Below are positions 10,992 through 22,195 of a stretch of 64,000 bases of DNA, piece after piece. The DNA is from Charina bottae. Taxonomy: Eukaryota > Chordata > Lepidosauria > Squamata > Charinaidae. The DNA lies in NCBI GenBank assembly GCA_023362775.1, contig JALMGJ010000012.1, positions 23,467,001-23,531,000 on the forward strand, written 5' to 3'. Under the pieces are notes generated by a model, which was given only the letters and a program-made list of their open reading frames with translations, had not been told where the DNA came from and did no database searches. Every line of letters starts with the position of its first letter. Position 1 is the first letter of the stretch. Both the position numbers and the translations under genes were made by a program.

Positions 10992-11615
10992 CTCCCTGCC
11001 CTAGAAGCGTCATCCAAAAGCTTCGGTTGACCAAAGCCATGATGGCCGCAGAGGTCAATATCAAAGCGCCTCTCTGTGACAAGCAGGGAATGGCACAAAG
11101 GGCACCTTGGAATGCAGAAGGGATACAAGAAATAATGAAAGTAAAACATACATATTGTGTGTTTGCGAAATTGAGAGAGGGGGGAAATCGCAGGCCTCTG
11201 AGCTTAAGAAGTAGATAAACGGGTGCAGGGAAGCGAAGTGGGTCAGTTTACTTACTAATTAAGCTGAACTGTATATTGGAAAGTAAGAATTGGTGTCCTC
11301 TTTAGGGTTGTGGTGCACACGACCTGGGAATTCTTTCCAAGGGTGACTGCTATGTGCCAGAAATGGGATGATTGACACGAAGGAAGGAGGGAGGGTATGG
11401 AAAAAGGGATTGGGGCATTTGGGGACCTAAGAATGAATGGCCGGTCGGGGGGGTGCTGTATAGCCAAGCGTTTGTTTCCAATGCGTGGATTAAGCACAAC
11501 TTTATCGAGAAAGGAATGAATTGGAGAGTGGGATGATCTGTTGAAGAGGAGAAGCTTGGGGAAAGAGAAGCGATGCTCAGCATAGAGCAGGAAGGAAGGG
11601 AGGAACCGACCTGAG
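10992..11615. other. Unassigned sequence
   Basis: No recognised repeat or coding signal. A pyrimidine tract ending in AG (10987-11003) followed by ATG codons in good context at about 11039 looks superficially like an exon start. The following ~50 codons show no family I know and no splice donor is evident. Confidence 0.3.
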
Positions 11616-11743
11616 CAGTGTTTCTCAACCTTGGCCGCTTGAAGCTGGGTGGACTTCAACTCCCAGAATTCCCCAGCCACTTGGCTGGGGAATTCTGGGA
11701 GTTGAAGTCCACCCAGCTTCAAGCGGCCAAGGTTGAGAAACAC
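11616..11743. mobile_element. Palindromic hAT-type MITE, perfect hairpin
   Basis: Begins CAGTGTTTCTCAACC, a hAT-style terminus. Positions 11618-11679 and 11682-11743 are perfect 62-base reverse complements separated by 2 bases. Flanks GACCTGAG and CTCTTGAG are only loosely similar, so the 8-bp duplication is decayed or the right terminus lost its last bases. Confidence 0.8.
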
Positions 11744-11789
11744 CACTCTTGAGGGACTTCCAGGCGCAGAGATGAAAGGCCGGAGAAGA

Positions 11790-12310
11790 ACTTGCTGGGC
11801 GGAGCAGAGGTCTTGGCGCTGTCCGTGGCGCAGCGGCTGCAGGCGGGAGGGGCGGGCGGGCGCGGTGGGGCCTTCCTCCCAGGACCACCATTGGCCGCTT
11901 TCCGAAGGGCCCCGTGGCTGAGAAGCGCCGGGCAGCCTCAGCAACTCCGTTGGGAGTCCCTGCCTGGCGGAGCGAAGGAGCCAAGGCTGGACACCCCAAG
12001 ACTACAACTCCCAGGATCCCCGTGGTGGAGGGAGGGTGGGGACGCCGCCGAGACCGTGCGCGCCTTTGCGGCTATGCTGTCACACCTGAGCGGGGCATGT
12101 CCTTGTGCCTCCGAGCGGGTGGGGAGCCCCCGTGAGTGCGCCTGGCCGAGCAGGCGGCCCCGAAGGAGGAGAGGCCGCGCCGTGCTTCTGGCTTCCGCTG
12201 GGCAGCCCCATAGTCCCGCCGGGGGACACGGCTGCGGACAGACCCAACGGAGCCCGCTTCTCTCTGGGGAATTTGGGGAGGGGTGCTGCGGCCCCCCTCC
12301 CACCACGCCT
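11790..12310. promoter_or_regulatory. CpG-rich, promoter-like patch
   Basis: A ~500-bp block much richer in G+C and CpG than anything else in the window, with GC-box-like GGGCGGG runs (11850-11860). Open frames on both strands are a by-product of the base composition and show no protein family. It could be a CpG-island promoter of an unseen transcript. GTGAGT at 12131 could be a splice donor, but the exon is not supported. Confidence 0.45.
12000..12016 (+). promoter_or_regulatory. ZNF143/STAF-like motif in the CpG-rich patch
   Basis: GACTACAACTCCCAGGA fits the core of the ACTACAAYTCCCAG promoter element bound by ZNF143-type factors in vertebrate promoters. The nearby hAT MITEs carry a partly similar string (ACTTCAACTCCCAGAA). 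This copy has ACTACA and lies outside any visible MITE. Confidence 0.4.
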
Positions 12311-12560
12311 TGCCGGGCTCTCCTCCTCATTCAAATTTATTGAAATTTATGGGTTGATGAGGTTTGAGTCCACCCCAATGCCATGGCCGAGCCGAGGTCC
12401 GATGGTCAAGACCCCTCCATTTGGGGAAGGTGTTTTGGGAGGGTCAGCTCTGACCAGCATGGCCCCTCATAAATCCCTTCTTAAAAAATAAACGGGGTGC
12501 TTCTTGGCCCCTCCCAGGGCTGCCCAGCCCCACCTGGGCCTCTTTAACCAGCCCTTAAAG

Positions 12561-12679
12561 CAGGGTTTCTCAGGTCAGCAACTTAAGAAGGTGGGACATC
12601 AACTCCCAGAATTCCCCAGCCAGCATGGAATTCTGGGAGTTGGAATCCCCACTTAAGTCGTTGACTTTGAGAAACACTG
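12561..12679. mobile_element. hAT-type MITE
   Basis: Same family as 11616: CAGGGTTTCTCA start, central AACTCCCAGAATTCC palindrome, GAGAAACACTG end. Flanks CCTTAAAG and CTTTGAAG match at 6 of 8 positions, consistent with an aged 8-bp duplication. The inverted arms are less perfect than at 11616. Confidence 0.75.
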
Positions 12680-12990
12680 CTTTGAAGGCAGCTCTGGCCC
12701 CAGCCCTGCGATGGACCCCATGTGATCTTTGGGTTTTTTAAAGGTGGATTTTTTTCCACTGAATGTTCTCTTTTTGTAATTCTTTGCGTTGACTCTTTTG
12801 TGTCACTCAGTAAGCTACCCAGAGTTGTAACAGATTGGGGTGCGCGTGAGGGGGTTCTTTTGTTAAATGGCACACACCAACAAAGAGACAGTTGCTTTCT
12901 TCCCTGTGTCCACAGGGAGGCATTTATTGTACAAAAAGTTTAACCCATTTACTGATCTCTAACTTCATACTTATCACTAAATCTCTATGT

Positions 12991-13111
12991 CAGTGTTTCT
13001 CAACCTTGGCAACTTTAAGATGTGTGGACTTCAACTCCCAGCATGGCTGGCTGGAGAATTCTGGGAGTTGAAGTCCACATATCTTAAAGTTGCCAAGGTT
13101 GAGAAACACTG
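12991..13111. mobile_element. hAT-type MITE
   Basis: CAGTGTTTCTCAACCTTGGC start and the exact reverse complement at the end, with a short asymmetric centre. Flanks CTCTATGT and CCCTATTT match at 6 of 8. It is the third copy of this family within 1.5 kb. Confidence 0.8.
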
Positions 13112-13412
13112 CCCTATTTTACACCAATGTCTATATCTTTGCCTATGTATCTCATTTCTGAACATTCCTATGAACGTTTCTGGTGTCCTTTGTGGCCTGA
13201 GCACCTTCAAGTGACTTGGCTTCGGTTGCTGTCTGCTGCTGTAGCTCGGCTTTGCACAAGGTCTCAGTCTGTGTTGGGGGGAGAGGGAAAAGGTCAGTGC
13301 TTTGCCAGTTGCTGGATGGCTGTAGCCTCTCAGCCTCCCTGCTGGGGCGATGAGGCTGCTGGGCTCTGCTTCGCCTTTCAGCTCCTCTGCTGTTGGTTTG
13401 CTGAAGTTCAAG
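13112..13412. other. Unassigned sequence
   Basis: Moderately GC-rich with open frames on both strands that show no domain. The last bases before the CCT array are the same TTCAAG that precedes each array. Confidence 0.3.
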
Positions 13413-13642
13413 CCTCCTCCTCCTCCTCCTCCTCCTCCTCCTCCTCCTCCTCCTCCTCCTCCTCCTCCTCCTCCATCATTAGTGCTAAGTTCAAGCCTCC
13501 TCCTCCTCCTCCTCCTCCTCCTCCTCCTCCTCCTCCTCCTCCTCCTCCTCCTCCTCCTCCTCCTCCATCATTAGTGCTAAGTTCAAGCCTCCTCCTCCTC
13601 CTCCTCCTCCTCCTCCTCCTCCTCCTCCTCCTCCTCCTCCTC
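13413..13642. repeat. Higher-order minisatellite of three (CCT)n arrays
   Basis: Three blocks of ~55-70 bp of (CCT)n. Each is preceded by TTCAAG and followed by CATCATTAGTGCTAAG (arrays about 13415-13473, 13497-13565, 13588-13642). The unit TTCAAG-(CCT)n-CATCATTAGTGCTAAG is thus repeated three times. Long poly-Pro/Leu/Ser and, on the other strand, poly-Glu/Gly frames arise from the repeat and are not genes. Confidence 0.9.
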
Positions 13643-14480
13643 CATCATTAGTGCTAAGCTGCCCTTCATCCTGACACTGCTTCACTCCCTCAGCTGCAAA
13701 TTCTCTGCTCACCCCCACAACACAAGTCTTCCTCCAACACACGCCCACACTGTGGTGCTATCAGTCTTTCCCTTCTTTCCACAGGTGTGGTCCAGTGCTA
13801 TTTGGGCTGCCTTAAGGTCCCAGGGGAGAAAACAAAGGGAAGGAAGAGGTCATGGTGGCCGCTGCCAGGCTTTCCTTCCACAGAAGCATATAAATTAAAT
13901 ATACATATATACACATACACAGATACATAGAACTAAGACAAGCAGAGACAGATGGCCTGATAACCTCTTACTACGTCAAGCAACATGCATAATGAAAGGA
14001 CATACAGTACTTGCAAATATTAGAAAATTGTTAGATGGAAAAGGCCCCCCTGTTTTCCTGCTTCAGTCCCTTTGTTTCAGTTTTTACTACCAGCTGCTCA
14101 TCCGAGTCCAGGTAGTCACTTGGTTAAAGGCTGACTGAAATTTACAAAAAAGGGCATGCGTAGGAGGTGGTGTTCAGGTAGCTCAGAACCACAGAGATGG
14201 TGCCAGGGAAGCGAAGGCTCAGAATGACCTGAGATTGGCAAAGAATGCAGAGACCAACCAAAGATTTGGATCAAAACAGAAAAAAGAGGAAAGAATCAGT
14301 TTGCCAGCTGCTTAAAGAGGGGCAAAATGCCCATTTGGCAATGACTTCTCCAACAAAGGGTTACTTGTTCCAGGGTATATGAAGGGGACAGGACTAAGAT
14401 GTCAGAACTGTTGAAGTCCCAGGTGACGGATGGCAAACGTTGCCGTGTCTTCAAAAACGGGGATCCAGTAACTGACATAG
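13643..14480. other. Unassigned sequence
   Basis: No recognisable coding or repeat family. Short AT/CA-rich tract near 13890-13930. Confidence 0.3.
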
Positions 14481-15610
14481 ATAATAGGGAAAATTTTTTA
14501 ATGTAGATCTTGATGAAATTGACATGAAAGCCTCTTGGAAACAATGCAGAAATGGATTTGTCTTGCCGGACTAACCTTAAATCACCTTTTAATCTAGTAA
14601 TTTGATAATGGGAATACTATAGGCTTAATATAACTTGATTTCGGCAAAGCATTTGACAAAGCACCCTACGCCATCCTAATAAGTAAGATAGTTAAGTGTG
14701 GACTGGATGGCACAAAGGGATAGGTAGCCCGAAAAAGGCTTATCAAATTGGAACAATTATCCAGTGGAAGGCTCAATACTGGATCATCTCCTCTAGTAGT
14801 TTTGTTAATGGAGGAATAGTATTCTCCGATGACACAAAATTGGATGAAGTAGATAATACCCTAGAAGACAGAAATCAAATTCAAAATTACCTTGATAGGT
14901 TAGCGGCATGGGCTAAAAAAACAGTGAAATTAATGGACAAATCCGATGTCATCCATTAGGAAAGAAAAATCAAAGGCAGGATGATGAGGGATATCTAGCT
15001 TGCTAATAGTTATTTGCAATAATCTTGGAATAATTAGTGCAGTCTGAAAATGAGTCAGCAATGTAGTGCTGACATAAACTTCAGTAAGGACAGTTTAAAA
15101 AGCAGCATAAATCACTGCTTCTCCACTTAAGTTATCCATTGCTGAACATATCAGCATTCTGATAAGGGGTAGATGTGGAGAATAAGTGAGATTACCTTGA
15201 GAGAGATACGCATTACCTAGGCAAAAGGGGGTGAAGCATTTTTAAGTCCAGAACAAGGAGTTAACATTTGGAAGTGACTCATGCAGACACCGCCCTAATT
15301 AACCCGAAGTACCAGAAGAAGGGGGGGCGGGGTCCAGCACAATCAGACTCGCAAGATTCTATTCTTGCAGCCAGCCTCAATAACATAGTTTTGGCCTTCC
15401 GGTAGAGTTGATTTCCTGGTCTGGTCTACAAAGTGAGGCTGACAATACAGGATGAAATGTAAAGGATGTAGATACAGATTAGACATTAGGAAGAACTTCT
15501 TGACAGTAAGAGCTGTCAAAAGATTGGATAGTCCTCTTATCAGGGATGGTGTAGTGAATCATGCAGTGTGCAGGAAGCTGGATTCAATGACCTTTTAGGT
15601 CACTTCCAAC
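14481..15610 (+). mobile_element. CR1 LINE 3' portion, decayed and interrupted
   Basis: The reverse-transcriptase-derived stretch around 14640 reads like FGKAFDKAPY. The DDTKL stretch and the 'LEDRNQIQNYLDRLAAWA' stretch (14830-14915) match CR1 C-terminal coding sequence. 15450-15610 is the CR1 3' end: ACATTAGGAAGAACTTC..., then TTCTATGATC. The region between (15174-15444) looks like a foreign insertion. Many stops; inactive. Confidence 0.7.
15174..15444 (+). mobile_element. Possible short solo LTR inside CR1
   Basis: TGTGGAGAAT...GAGGCTGACA, a 271-bp segment with TG/CA ends that interrupts the CR1 order. Flanks TAGA and ATAC do not match, so the identification is tentative. Confidence 0.35.
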
Positions 15611-15845
15611 AGATTCTAGGGTTCTATGATCTGTACAGTAACAGATTTAAAGTGAATTTTTTTTGTTTGGATTTACTCCAGTAGAGACCACAGCAGGATC
15701 TACTTTGCTGAAATCAGTTTACTCCAGTAGAGACTCGCAGCAGGATCCTTTTGAAACTGAGGAAGATAAAATAACACTGCTTGGAGTTCAAGTTGCAAGT
15801 CTGCATTTTAACAGGGCATTTAAAAGATAACAGTATGGCATTTTA

Positions 15846-16249
15846 CAGGTAGTCCTTGACTTATGACCATTTGTTTAGCGACCAAAGTTACAATGGTGCT
15901 GGAAAAAGTGACTTACGACTGTCAAATGACCGTCGCAGTGTCCCCCTCAGTCATGTGATCAAAATTCGGGCGCTTGGCAACTGGCATGTATTTACAACGG
16001 TTGCAGTGTCCCAGGGTCATGTGATCACCATTTGCGACCTTCCCAGCCGGCTTCCGACAAGCAAACTCAATGGGGGAAGCCGGATTCACTTAACAACCAT
16101 GTGATTCACTTAACAAATGTGGTGATTCACTTAACAACTGCAGCAAAAAAGGTCATAAAATTGGGCACGGTCACATAATGCCTCACTTAAAAGACCGCAT
16201 TGCTTAGCGGCCAAAGTCCCAGTCCCAGTTGTGGTTGTAGGACTACCTG
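15846..16249 (+). mobile_element. Tigger/pogo-like MITE, copy A
   Basis: Flanked by TA on both sides, with inverted ends CAGGTAGTCC...GGACTACCTG. Body with repeated 'cacttaacaac' and 'catgtgatca' strings shared by five copies in this window (A-E). No transposase; non-autonomous. Confidence 0.85.
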
Positions 16250-17616
16250 TATATACCAAAAGAGTAGCCCATAAATGCTTCTCCCACATAAATGTGTTAC
16301 ATCTTTAGATGCTGCATATATGTATAAACAACACTTTGTGGTACAACTGAGCATGTATTTATACTTAAAACAGATAGTAACCTAGGAACTACAAGACTAA
16401 TGAGAGTAAGGTGGGATAACAGCCCTACACTAAACCTACAAGTCAAATTACACCAAGTGCGATAAGAACAAGAAATGGATGCAAAGTCAGCTATCATCCA
16501 TCAAGTTCCCAAGGCGGTGAAGAGAGGCAAATGGGAGACAATGAATGGGTGGGAAGGATGGCCAAGCTAGAACAGGATCTCCCTGTCTTACCCATATTCC
16601 ACCTGAGGCAGTGGGAGGACACACAAGAGATAATGCTAGTAAGACATGGCATTATGGTTGAACACATGTTATTGGACTAGAATTATCAGCATAGCAATGA
16701 TATTGATACCCCTAATCAGGGCACCCAAGGGAAAAGGGTAAACAACGGAGGATCCAGGATTGATCCCTGAAGGATACCCACTATAAGGGGAAATTTCTGG
16801 GACTGTATTCTGCCCTACAGTATTGCGAAAGAATGAGGAGACGGAAAGAAAAAAGATTTGAACCAATCAAGTGCAGCGTCAGTGATATCAGGTGATTTGG
16901 TGATGGTGCCAGGGACAGTAATCCAGACAACAGGATCCAGTGGGCAAGCCCCAGGCGCACAGTGCAAAGCGTTGAGAGAATGCCGTCTCGGTGGAACGGC
17001 CCGGCCAAAATCCAGGCTGAGATGGACCGAGAAGGTCTTTGGGAGACAAGAGAATCAGGTGTGACAGGGGAGCTCTCAAGGGCTTTAAGTAAGAAAGGGT
17101 GCAGAGACAAAGACTGACAACTTGCACACAGAAGGGACCAAGGAAGGTTTCTTCAACAAAGGACGAAGAATAGCAGTCTAGGAAGCTATCTGTGATTAAA
17201 GAGGCAAATAATACAGGACAGAAAAAGAGGTCGAAGAATAGGATGAAGGAAGAGATCAGAAGGGGAGGCCCTCTGGGATCTGCTGAACTTCATTCTCCTT
17301 CAAATATGGAGGCAGTAGGAAGCATAGCAGAGGACGGCTAGCGGGAGAAAAAGAAGGGGCAATATTGGTCACCTCATTAGAGAAAAATCCTCCCGAGCCC
17401 TCAACTGAAACAGAAAAGCTGGGAGGCAACAGGTTTCTTTGGCGGGGTGATACATGAGGCTAACAGGGAATGGAAGGTGGTAGGAAGCCCCTGAAAGCAA
17501 GCCTGTGTTTGTCTCTTGCAGGGGATGAAAGTAATTATCCTAAGCAATTCTGGGCATGTTCAGACCCTGGGGTGGGGTGTCTTCACCAGGTGCCTGGTGA
17601 AGAGGACGAGCTTTTA
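16250..17616. other. Unassigned sequence
   Basis: 1.37 kb with no clear repeat or coding signature. 16490-17130 has slightly higher purine content and overlapping open frames on both strands without a domain. It may be an old LINE interior that I cannot classify. Confidence 0.3.
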
Positions 17617-18018
17617 CAGGTAGTCCTCACTTAATGACCATTCGTTTAGTGACCATTCAGACTTACAACAGTGCTGAAAAAACCGACTTACAACTGGTGC
17701 TCACACCTACGACTGTCCCCGCGGTCACGTGATCACAATTTGGGTGCTTGGCAACCGGTTCGCATTTATGACCTTTGCAGCACTCCATGGTCATGTGATC
17801 GTCATTTTCGACCTTCCCCGCCGGCTTCTGGCAAGCAAAATCAATGGAGAACCGTGTGATTTGCTTAACAACCATGTGGTTCGCTTAACGACCGCAGTGA
17901 TTCACTTAATGACTGCCACAAAAAAGGTTGTAAAATTGAGTTGGATTTGCTTAATGACTACTTCGTTTAGCAACCAAAATGCTGGTCTCAATTGTGGTCG
18001 TTAAGCGAGGACTTCCTG
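17617..18018 (+). mobile_element. Tigger/pogo-like MITE, copy B
   Basis: TA-flanked, CAGGTAGTCC start and ACTTCCTG end (one change in the terminus). Same orientation as copy A. Confidence 0.85.
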
Positions 18019-18112
18019 TAGTACTAGTTTGTGGCCAGGAGCAATCCAATCCAGAGTGGCCATGGTAATAGTACTAAGCAAGTCAGCTAAAAAGTTGGAG
18101 TACTGTATAGAA

Positions 18113-18167
18113 CAGTGTTTCTCAACCTTGGCAGCTTGAAGATGGGTGGACTTCAACTCCCAGAATT
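18113..18167 (+). mobile_element. hAT MITE half copy
   Basis: CAGTGTTTCTCAACCTTGGC through AACTCCCAGAATT, then sequence diverges into AT-rich DNA. The second arm is missing. Confidence 0.75.
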
Positions 18168-19190
18168 ATATACATAATATACATATACATGAGAGGTGCT
18201 TAAAAAAATAAAAATATAACAGAAAGAAATAAAATAAAAATATATGTCTTTACAACAGTAAACAATTATAATTCTATATATATTTATCTAATGCAAATAT
18301 GATGGAAGTATGTACTGTAAATGCAAAATCATATATATTTGTTAATCCTTTGAGAATGTCAGGAATGAAGATGACACTATAGCCTGTTGAATATATACCT
18401 TTGACCTAGCTTCAAATCAACTGAATTCAGCTCATTTTTATTAATCAGACCATGAAGCACCCCTCCTTTTATTGTATACTTCCAATTCATAGTAGAAAAC
18501 ATACTATTAACTATAGAATTATTCAAGTGAAGTCGTCTTCTACAGAGGACTTATTTTATCACCTAGGTAAAGAATGAAGGAAGCTTATACATTTACAAGA
18601 TTATGAGTTTTAAGGGTGAAAGAGCTTTTCCAGAAAGTTGTTAGCAATGCATAAAAAGTTGAAGCACGCATAGAGGATGTTTTTCTCTGTGGGTGAATTT
18701 TGGTCTAAGAAGAAAACTGGCTTTTGCTATGGGCATGATCCCAGACATGTCTACTAGGAAATAAGTGTGAGAGGTATGTCCTTCCCCCCTTATCCATGAT
18801 CAACAGAGAAAATAAATACTACCTTACAGCAAAAACTTCACTGCTACGTAAACTGCCAGCAAGACAATTGATCAGATTTTTTCCTCATGGCAAAGGAATT
18901 CAGTTCCAGTCACAGATCTACTCTATCTATGGCTGCCACCTGCACCTGCTGCTGAAAGTCTCCAAGCAACTGGTTGAAACCATCATGGATATAAGGGGGA
19001 GATTGCAGTCTCATTTTGGTGGTAAACCGTCACTGGCTTTGATTCTTGTTTGTAATAAAGACTCTCATCTAGCTGAACTGTATTTCTGACACTTCTGCTA
19101 AGTTCTCTTTTAGGAACTAAGTTAAGCTGGTGATGTCTGTGATTTACTGCCAAGTCCTGGTCATGGGATCCTGACAGGAAGTCCCTTTGA
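18168..19190. other. AT-rich unassigned sequence
   Basis: 18168-18350 is strongly AT-rich (ATATAC/AAAATA). 18790-19090 contains an open frame of 97 codons with no recognisable domain. Confidence 0.3.
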
Positions 19191-19394
19191 ACTAAATGGA
19201 GCCTAACTCCAATCAAGAAGATAAGGTGGAAGGAAGATGGAAGGAAAGAGAAGAACAGGACAACCAGCAGCAAGGTGGATGGACCCAGTTACAGTGGCGA
19301 TGAGAGCACCATTGGGAGACTCGAAGGACCAGGTTAGGGATAGATCATCATGGAGACAATCTATCTATGTGGTCACTAGGAGTTGAAAATGACT
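19191..19394 (+). mobile_element. RTE-type LINE 3' tail (split by BovB insertion)
   Basis: The GGAAAGAGAAGAAC...GCAAGGTGGATGGACCCAGTTACAGTGG region matches the family seen again at 27400-27600 (CAAGGTGGGTGGACTCAGTTACAGTGG). It breaks at TGATGGCACAT and continues after 20475 with AATCAGTCATAATC, so the older element was split by the BovB insertion. Confidence 0.65.
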
Positions 19395-19405
19395 TGATGG
19401 CACAT

Positions 19406-20464
19406 TTGTTGTTTATTCGTTCAGTCGCTTCCGACTCTTCGTGACTTCATGGACCAACCCATGCCAGAGCTTCCTGTCAGCTGTCACCACCCCCAGCTCC
19501 CCCAAGGTCGGGTCCATCACCTCCAGAATATCATTCATCCATCTTGCCCTTGGTCGGCCCCTCTTCCTTTGGCGTTCCACTTTCCCTAGCATCAGCTTCT
19601 TCTCCAGGGTATCCTGTCTTCTCATTATGTGGCCAAAGTACTTCAGTTTTGCCTTTAATATCATTCCCTCAAGTGAGCAGTCTGGCTTGATTTCCTGGAG
19701 TATGGACTGGTTTGATCTTCTTGCAGTCCAAGGCACTCTCAGAATTTTCCTCCAACACCACAGTTCAAAAGCATCTATCTTCCTTTGCTCAGCCTTCCTT
19801 ATGGTCCAGCTCTCACAGCCATAGGTTACTACAGGGAATTTGTTCAGTCGTTCAGTCGTGTCCGACTCTTCGTGACCTCATGGACCATAGCACGCCAGGC
19901 CTTCCTGTCCTCCACTGTCTCTCGGAGTTTACTCAAATTCATGTTCATTACATCGGTGATGCTATCTAACCATCTCATCCTCTGCCGTCCCCTTCTCCTT
20001 TTGCCCTCAGTCTTTCCCAGCATCAGGGTCTTTTCCAGTGAGTCCTCTCTTCTCATTAGGTGGCCAAAGTATTTGAGCTTCAGCTTCAGCATCTGTCCTT
20101 CCAATGAGCAGTCAGGGTTGATTTCCTTCAGGATTGACTGGTTTGACCTCCTTGCAGTCCAAGGGACTCTCAAGAGTCTTCTCCAGCACCACAGCTCGAA
20201 AGCATCAATTCTTCGGCGCTCAGCCTTCCTTATGGTCCAACTCACTACAGGGAATACCATTGCTTTAACTATGCGGACCTTTGTTGTCAGTGTGATGTCT
20301 CTGCTCTTAACTATTTTATCAAGATTCCCCAAGGTCGGGTCCATCACCTCCAGAATATCATTCATCCTTCTTGCCCTTGGTTGGCCCCTCTTCCTTTTGC
20401 CTTCCACTTTCCCTAATATCAGCATCTTCTCCAGGGTATCCTGTCTTCTCATATGTGGCCAAAG
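19406..20464 (-). mobile_element. Chimeric BovB/RTE LINE insertion
   Basis: Minus-strand 3' coding ends of BovB-type LINEs. Three segments follow one another: 19406-19838 (family A: 'MILKAKLKYFGHIMRRQDTL'), 19839-20320 (family B: 'LKLKLKYFGHLMRREDSLEK'), and 20325-20464 (family A again). The whole block lies between two copies of TGATGGCACAT (19395-19405 and 20465-20475), so it entered as one unit. The encoded part is the reverse-transcriptase C-terminus with WTARRSNQSIL and the basic KRRRGRQRMRW motif. All frames are broken or partial. Confidence 0.8.
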
Positions 20465-20475
20465 TGATGGCACAT

Positions 20476-21354
20476 AATCAGTCATAATCAACTCCAATCA
20501 AACATAGATACAGTATATTCATAGATGATACCATAAACCTTCTTGCTAAGGAGTAAGATTCATGGAACTCTTTTAAAATCAACATGCTTGAGGCTGAACC
20601 ACACACATTCTACAGTCGGTCTAAAATAAATCAGCACTTCATTGTGCTATGTTTTAACTTGAAAGAATAGTGAAGCTTAAGATGTGGGAACCATAAATTT
20701 CAGTTTAGGGTGAATCAGTGGCTGGGATCTAGCAATCAGCTTTAGTTATACCCATACATTTTATTTTACTTTATTTTTGAACAGTGCACATTGTTCCTAG
20801 ACACAGTACTCTGAGACATCTTGAACTTGTTAAACCAAACTGGACAGGCTCATGCTTGTTCATTTTTTTCATTTCTATACTACCTTTCCTTAAGGAGCTA
20901 ACAGTGGCACCTGTGAGGATCTTCCCTCCAGCATTTTATCAACACAATACAACAAAAGTAGATTGGTTTTATGAGCCCTATAGTTGGAAATTATAGTTGG
21001 AAACACATCTGATTCTCCTCTGTCAGTCCAATATCTTAACCCGTTAGCCACACCAGCTGTAAACAACAGTTATCACACTTTGAAAAGTATATGTCCAATC
21101 TGATGATTGTCCCCAAATTTGTTAGAAATATTTGAATGTATTTTACCAGTAAAACAAGAGTTTTCAAACTGATAAGTATGGTTACCATGGTAGCTCATTG
21201 TTCTAATCTATATGTAAAAGGGTATATATTAATGTATCTGTTGTGTTGTAAAGAGACTCTGCCTTGCCATGCTTCTTTCTTCTTTGTTATCTGCTCTGCT
21301 GTAAATTTTGCTGAGACTATCTCTCTCTGTGAAGTGACTATCTTTCTCTGTGAA
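20476..21354. other. Mostly unassigned sequence
   Basis: The first ~30 bases continue the split RTE tail. The rest shows no repeat or gene that I recognise. Confidence 0.3.
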
Positions 21355-22100
21355 GAGGAACTAAAGAGCCTCTTGATGAGGGTGAAAGAGGAGAGTGCAA
21401 AAGCTGGCTTGAAACTCAACATTAAAAAAACTCAGATCATGGCATCTGGTCCCATCACTTCCTGGCAAATAGAAGGGGAAGAAATGGAAGCAGTGACAGA
21501 TTTTATTTTCTTGGGCTCCAAGATCACCGCAGACGTTGACTGCAGCCATGAAATTAAAAGACGCTTGCTCCTTGGGAGGAAAGCTATGGCAAACCTAGAC
21601 AGCATATTAAAAAGCAGAGACATCACCTTGCCGACAAAGGTACATATAGTTAAAGCTATGGTTTTTCCAGTAGTAATGTATGGCTGTGAGAGTTGGACCA
21701 TAAGGAAGGCTGAGCGCCGAAGAATTGATGCTTTCGAACTGTGTTGCTGGAGAAGACTCTTAAGAGTCCCTTGGACTGCAAGGAGGTCAAATCAGTCAAT
21801 CCTAAAGGAAATCAACCCTGACTGCTCATTGGAAGGACAGATACTGAAGCTGAAGCTCAAATACTTTGGCCACCTAATGCGAAGAGAGGACTCACTGGAA
21901 AAGACCCTGATGCTGGGAAAGACTGAAGGCAAAAGGAGAAGGGGACGGCAGAGGATGAGATGGTTAGATAGCATCACCGATGTAACGAACATGAATTTGA
22001 GTAAACTCCGGGAGACAGTGGAGGACAGGAAGGCCTGGCGTGCTATGGTCCATGGGGTCACGAAGAGTCGGACACGACTGAACGACTGAACAACAACAAA
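21355..22100 (+). pseudogene. BovB LINE reverse-transcriptase C-terminus (5'-truncated copy)
   Basis: An uninterrupted coding remnant of ~240 codons ends at the natural stop at 22089. It includes 'LKLNIKKTQIMAS', 'FLGSKI', 'YGCESWTIRKAERRRIDAFE', 'WTARRSNQSILKEINPDCS' and the terminal 'KSRTRLND'. The upstream half of the open frame (21136-21350) is unrelated host sequence. The catalytic FADD region is lost with the 5' end. The same family was found in ruminants, a textbook case of horizontal transfer with squamates. The preserved frame suggests a fairly young insertion. Confidence 0.85.
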
Positions 22101-22195
22101 TCTCTCTCTCTGAGTATGTCAGAAGAGAGAAAAGATGTTGTAGTTATGTTTTTATTTTAATATATATAATGTTTGCTGAAAAAGTTTTTTGTCTT

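Noticed and set aside
10987..11218. Possible exon after a splice-acceptor-like tract with ATGATGGCC
   Set aside because: No recognisable protein family, no donor, and the tract is partly the LTR target duplication.
11255..12343. Overlapping long frames on both strands (up to 229 codons)
   Set aside because: High G+C removes stops in all frames. No domain, no splice signals and one frame runs through a transposon hairpin.
13127..13651. Open frames of up to 174 codons with poly-Pro/Leu or poly-Glu/Gly
   Set aside because: They are entirely due to the (CCT)n arrays.
15174..15444. Firm call of a solo LTR
   Set aside because: TG/CA ends exist but the flanks do not match; kept only as a low-confidence feature.
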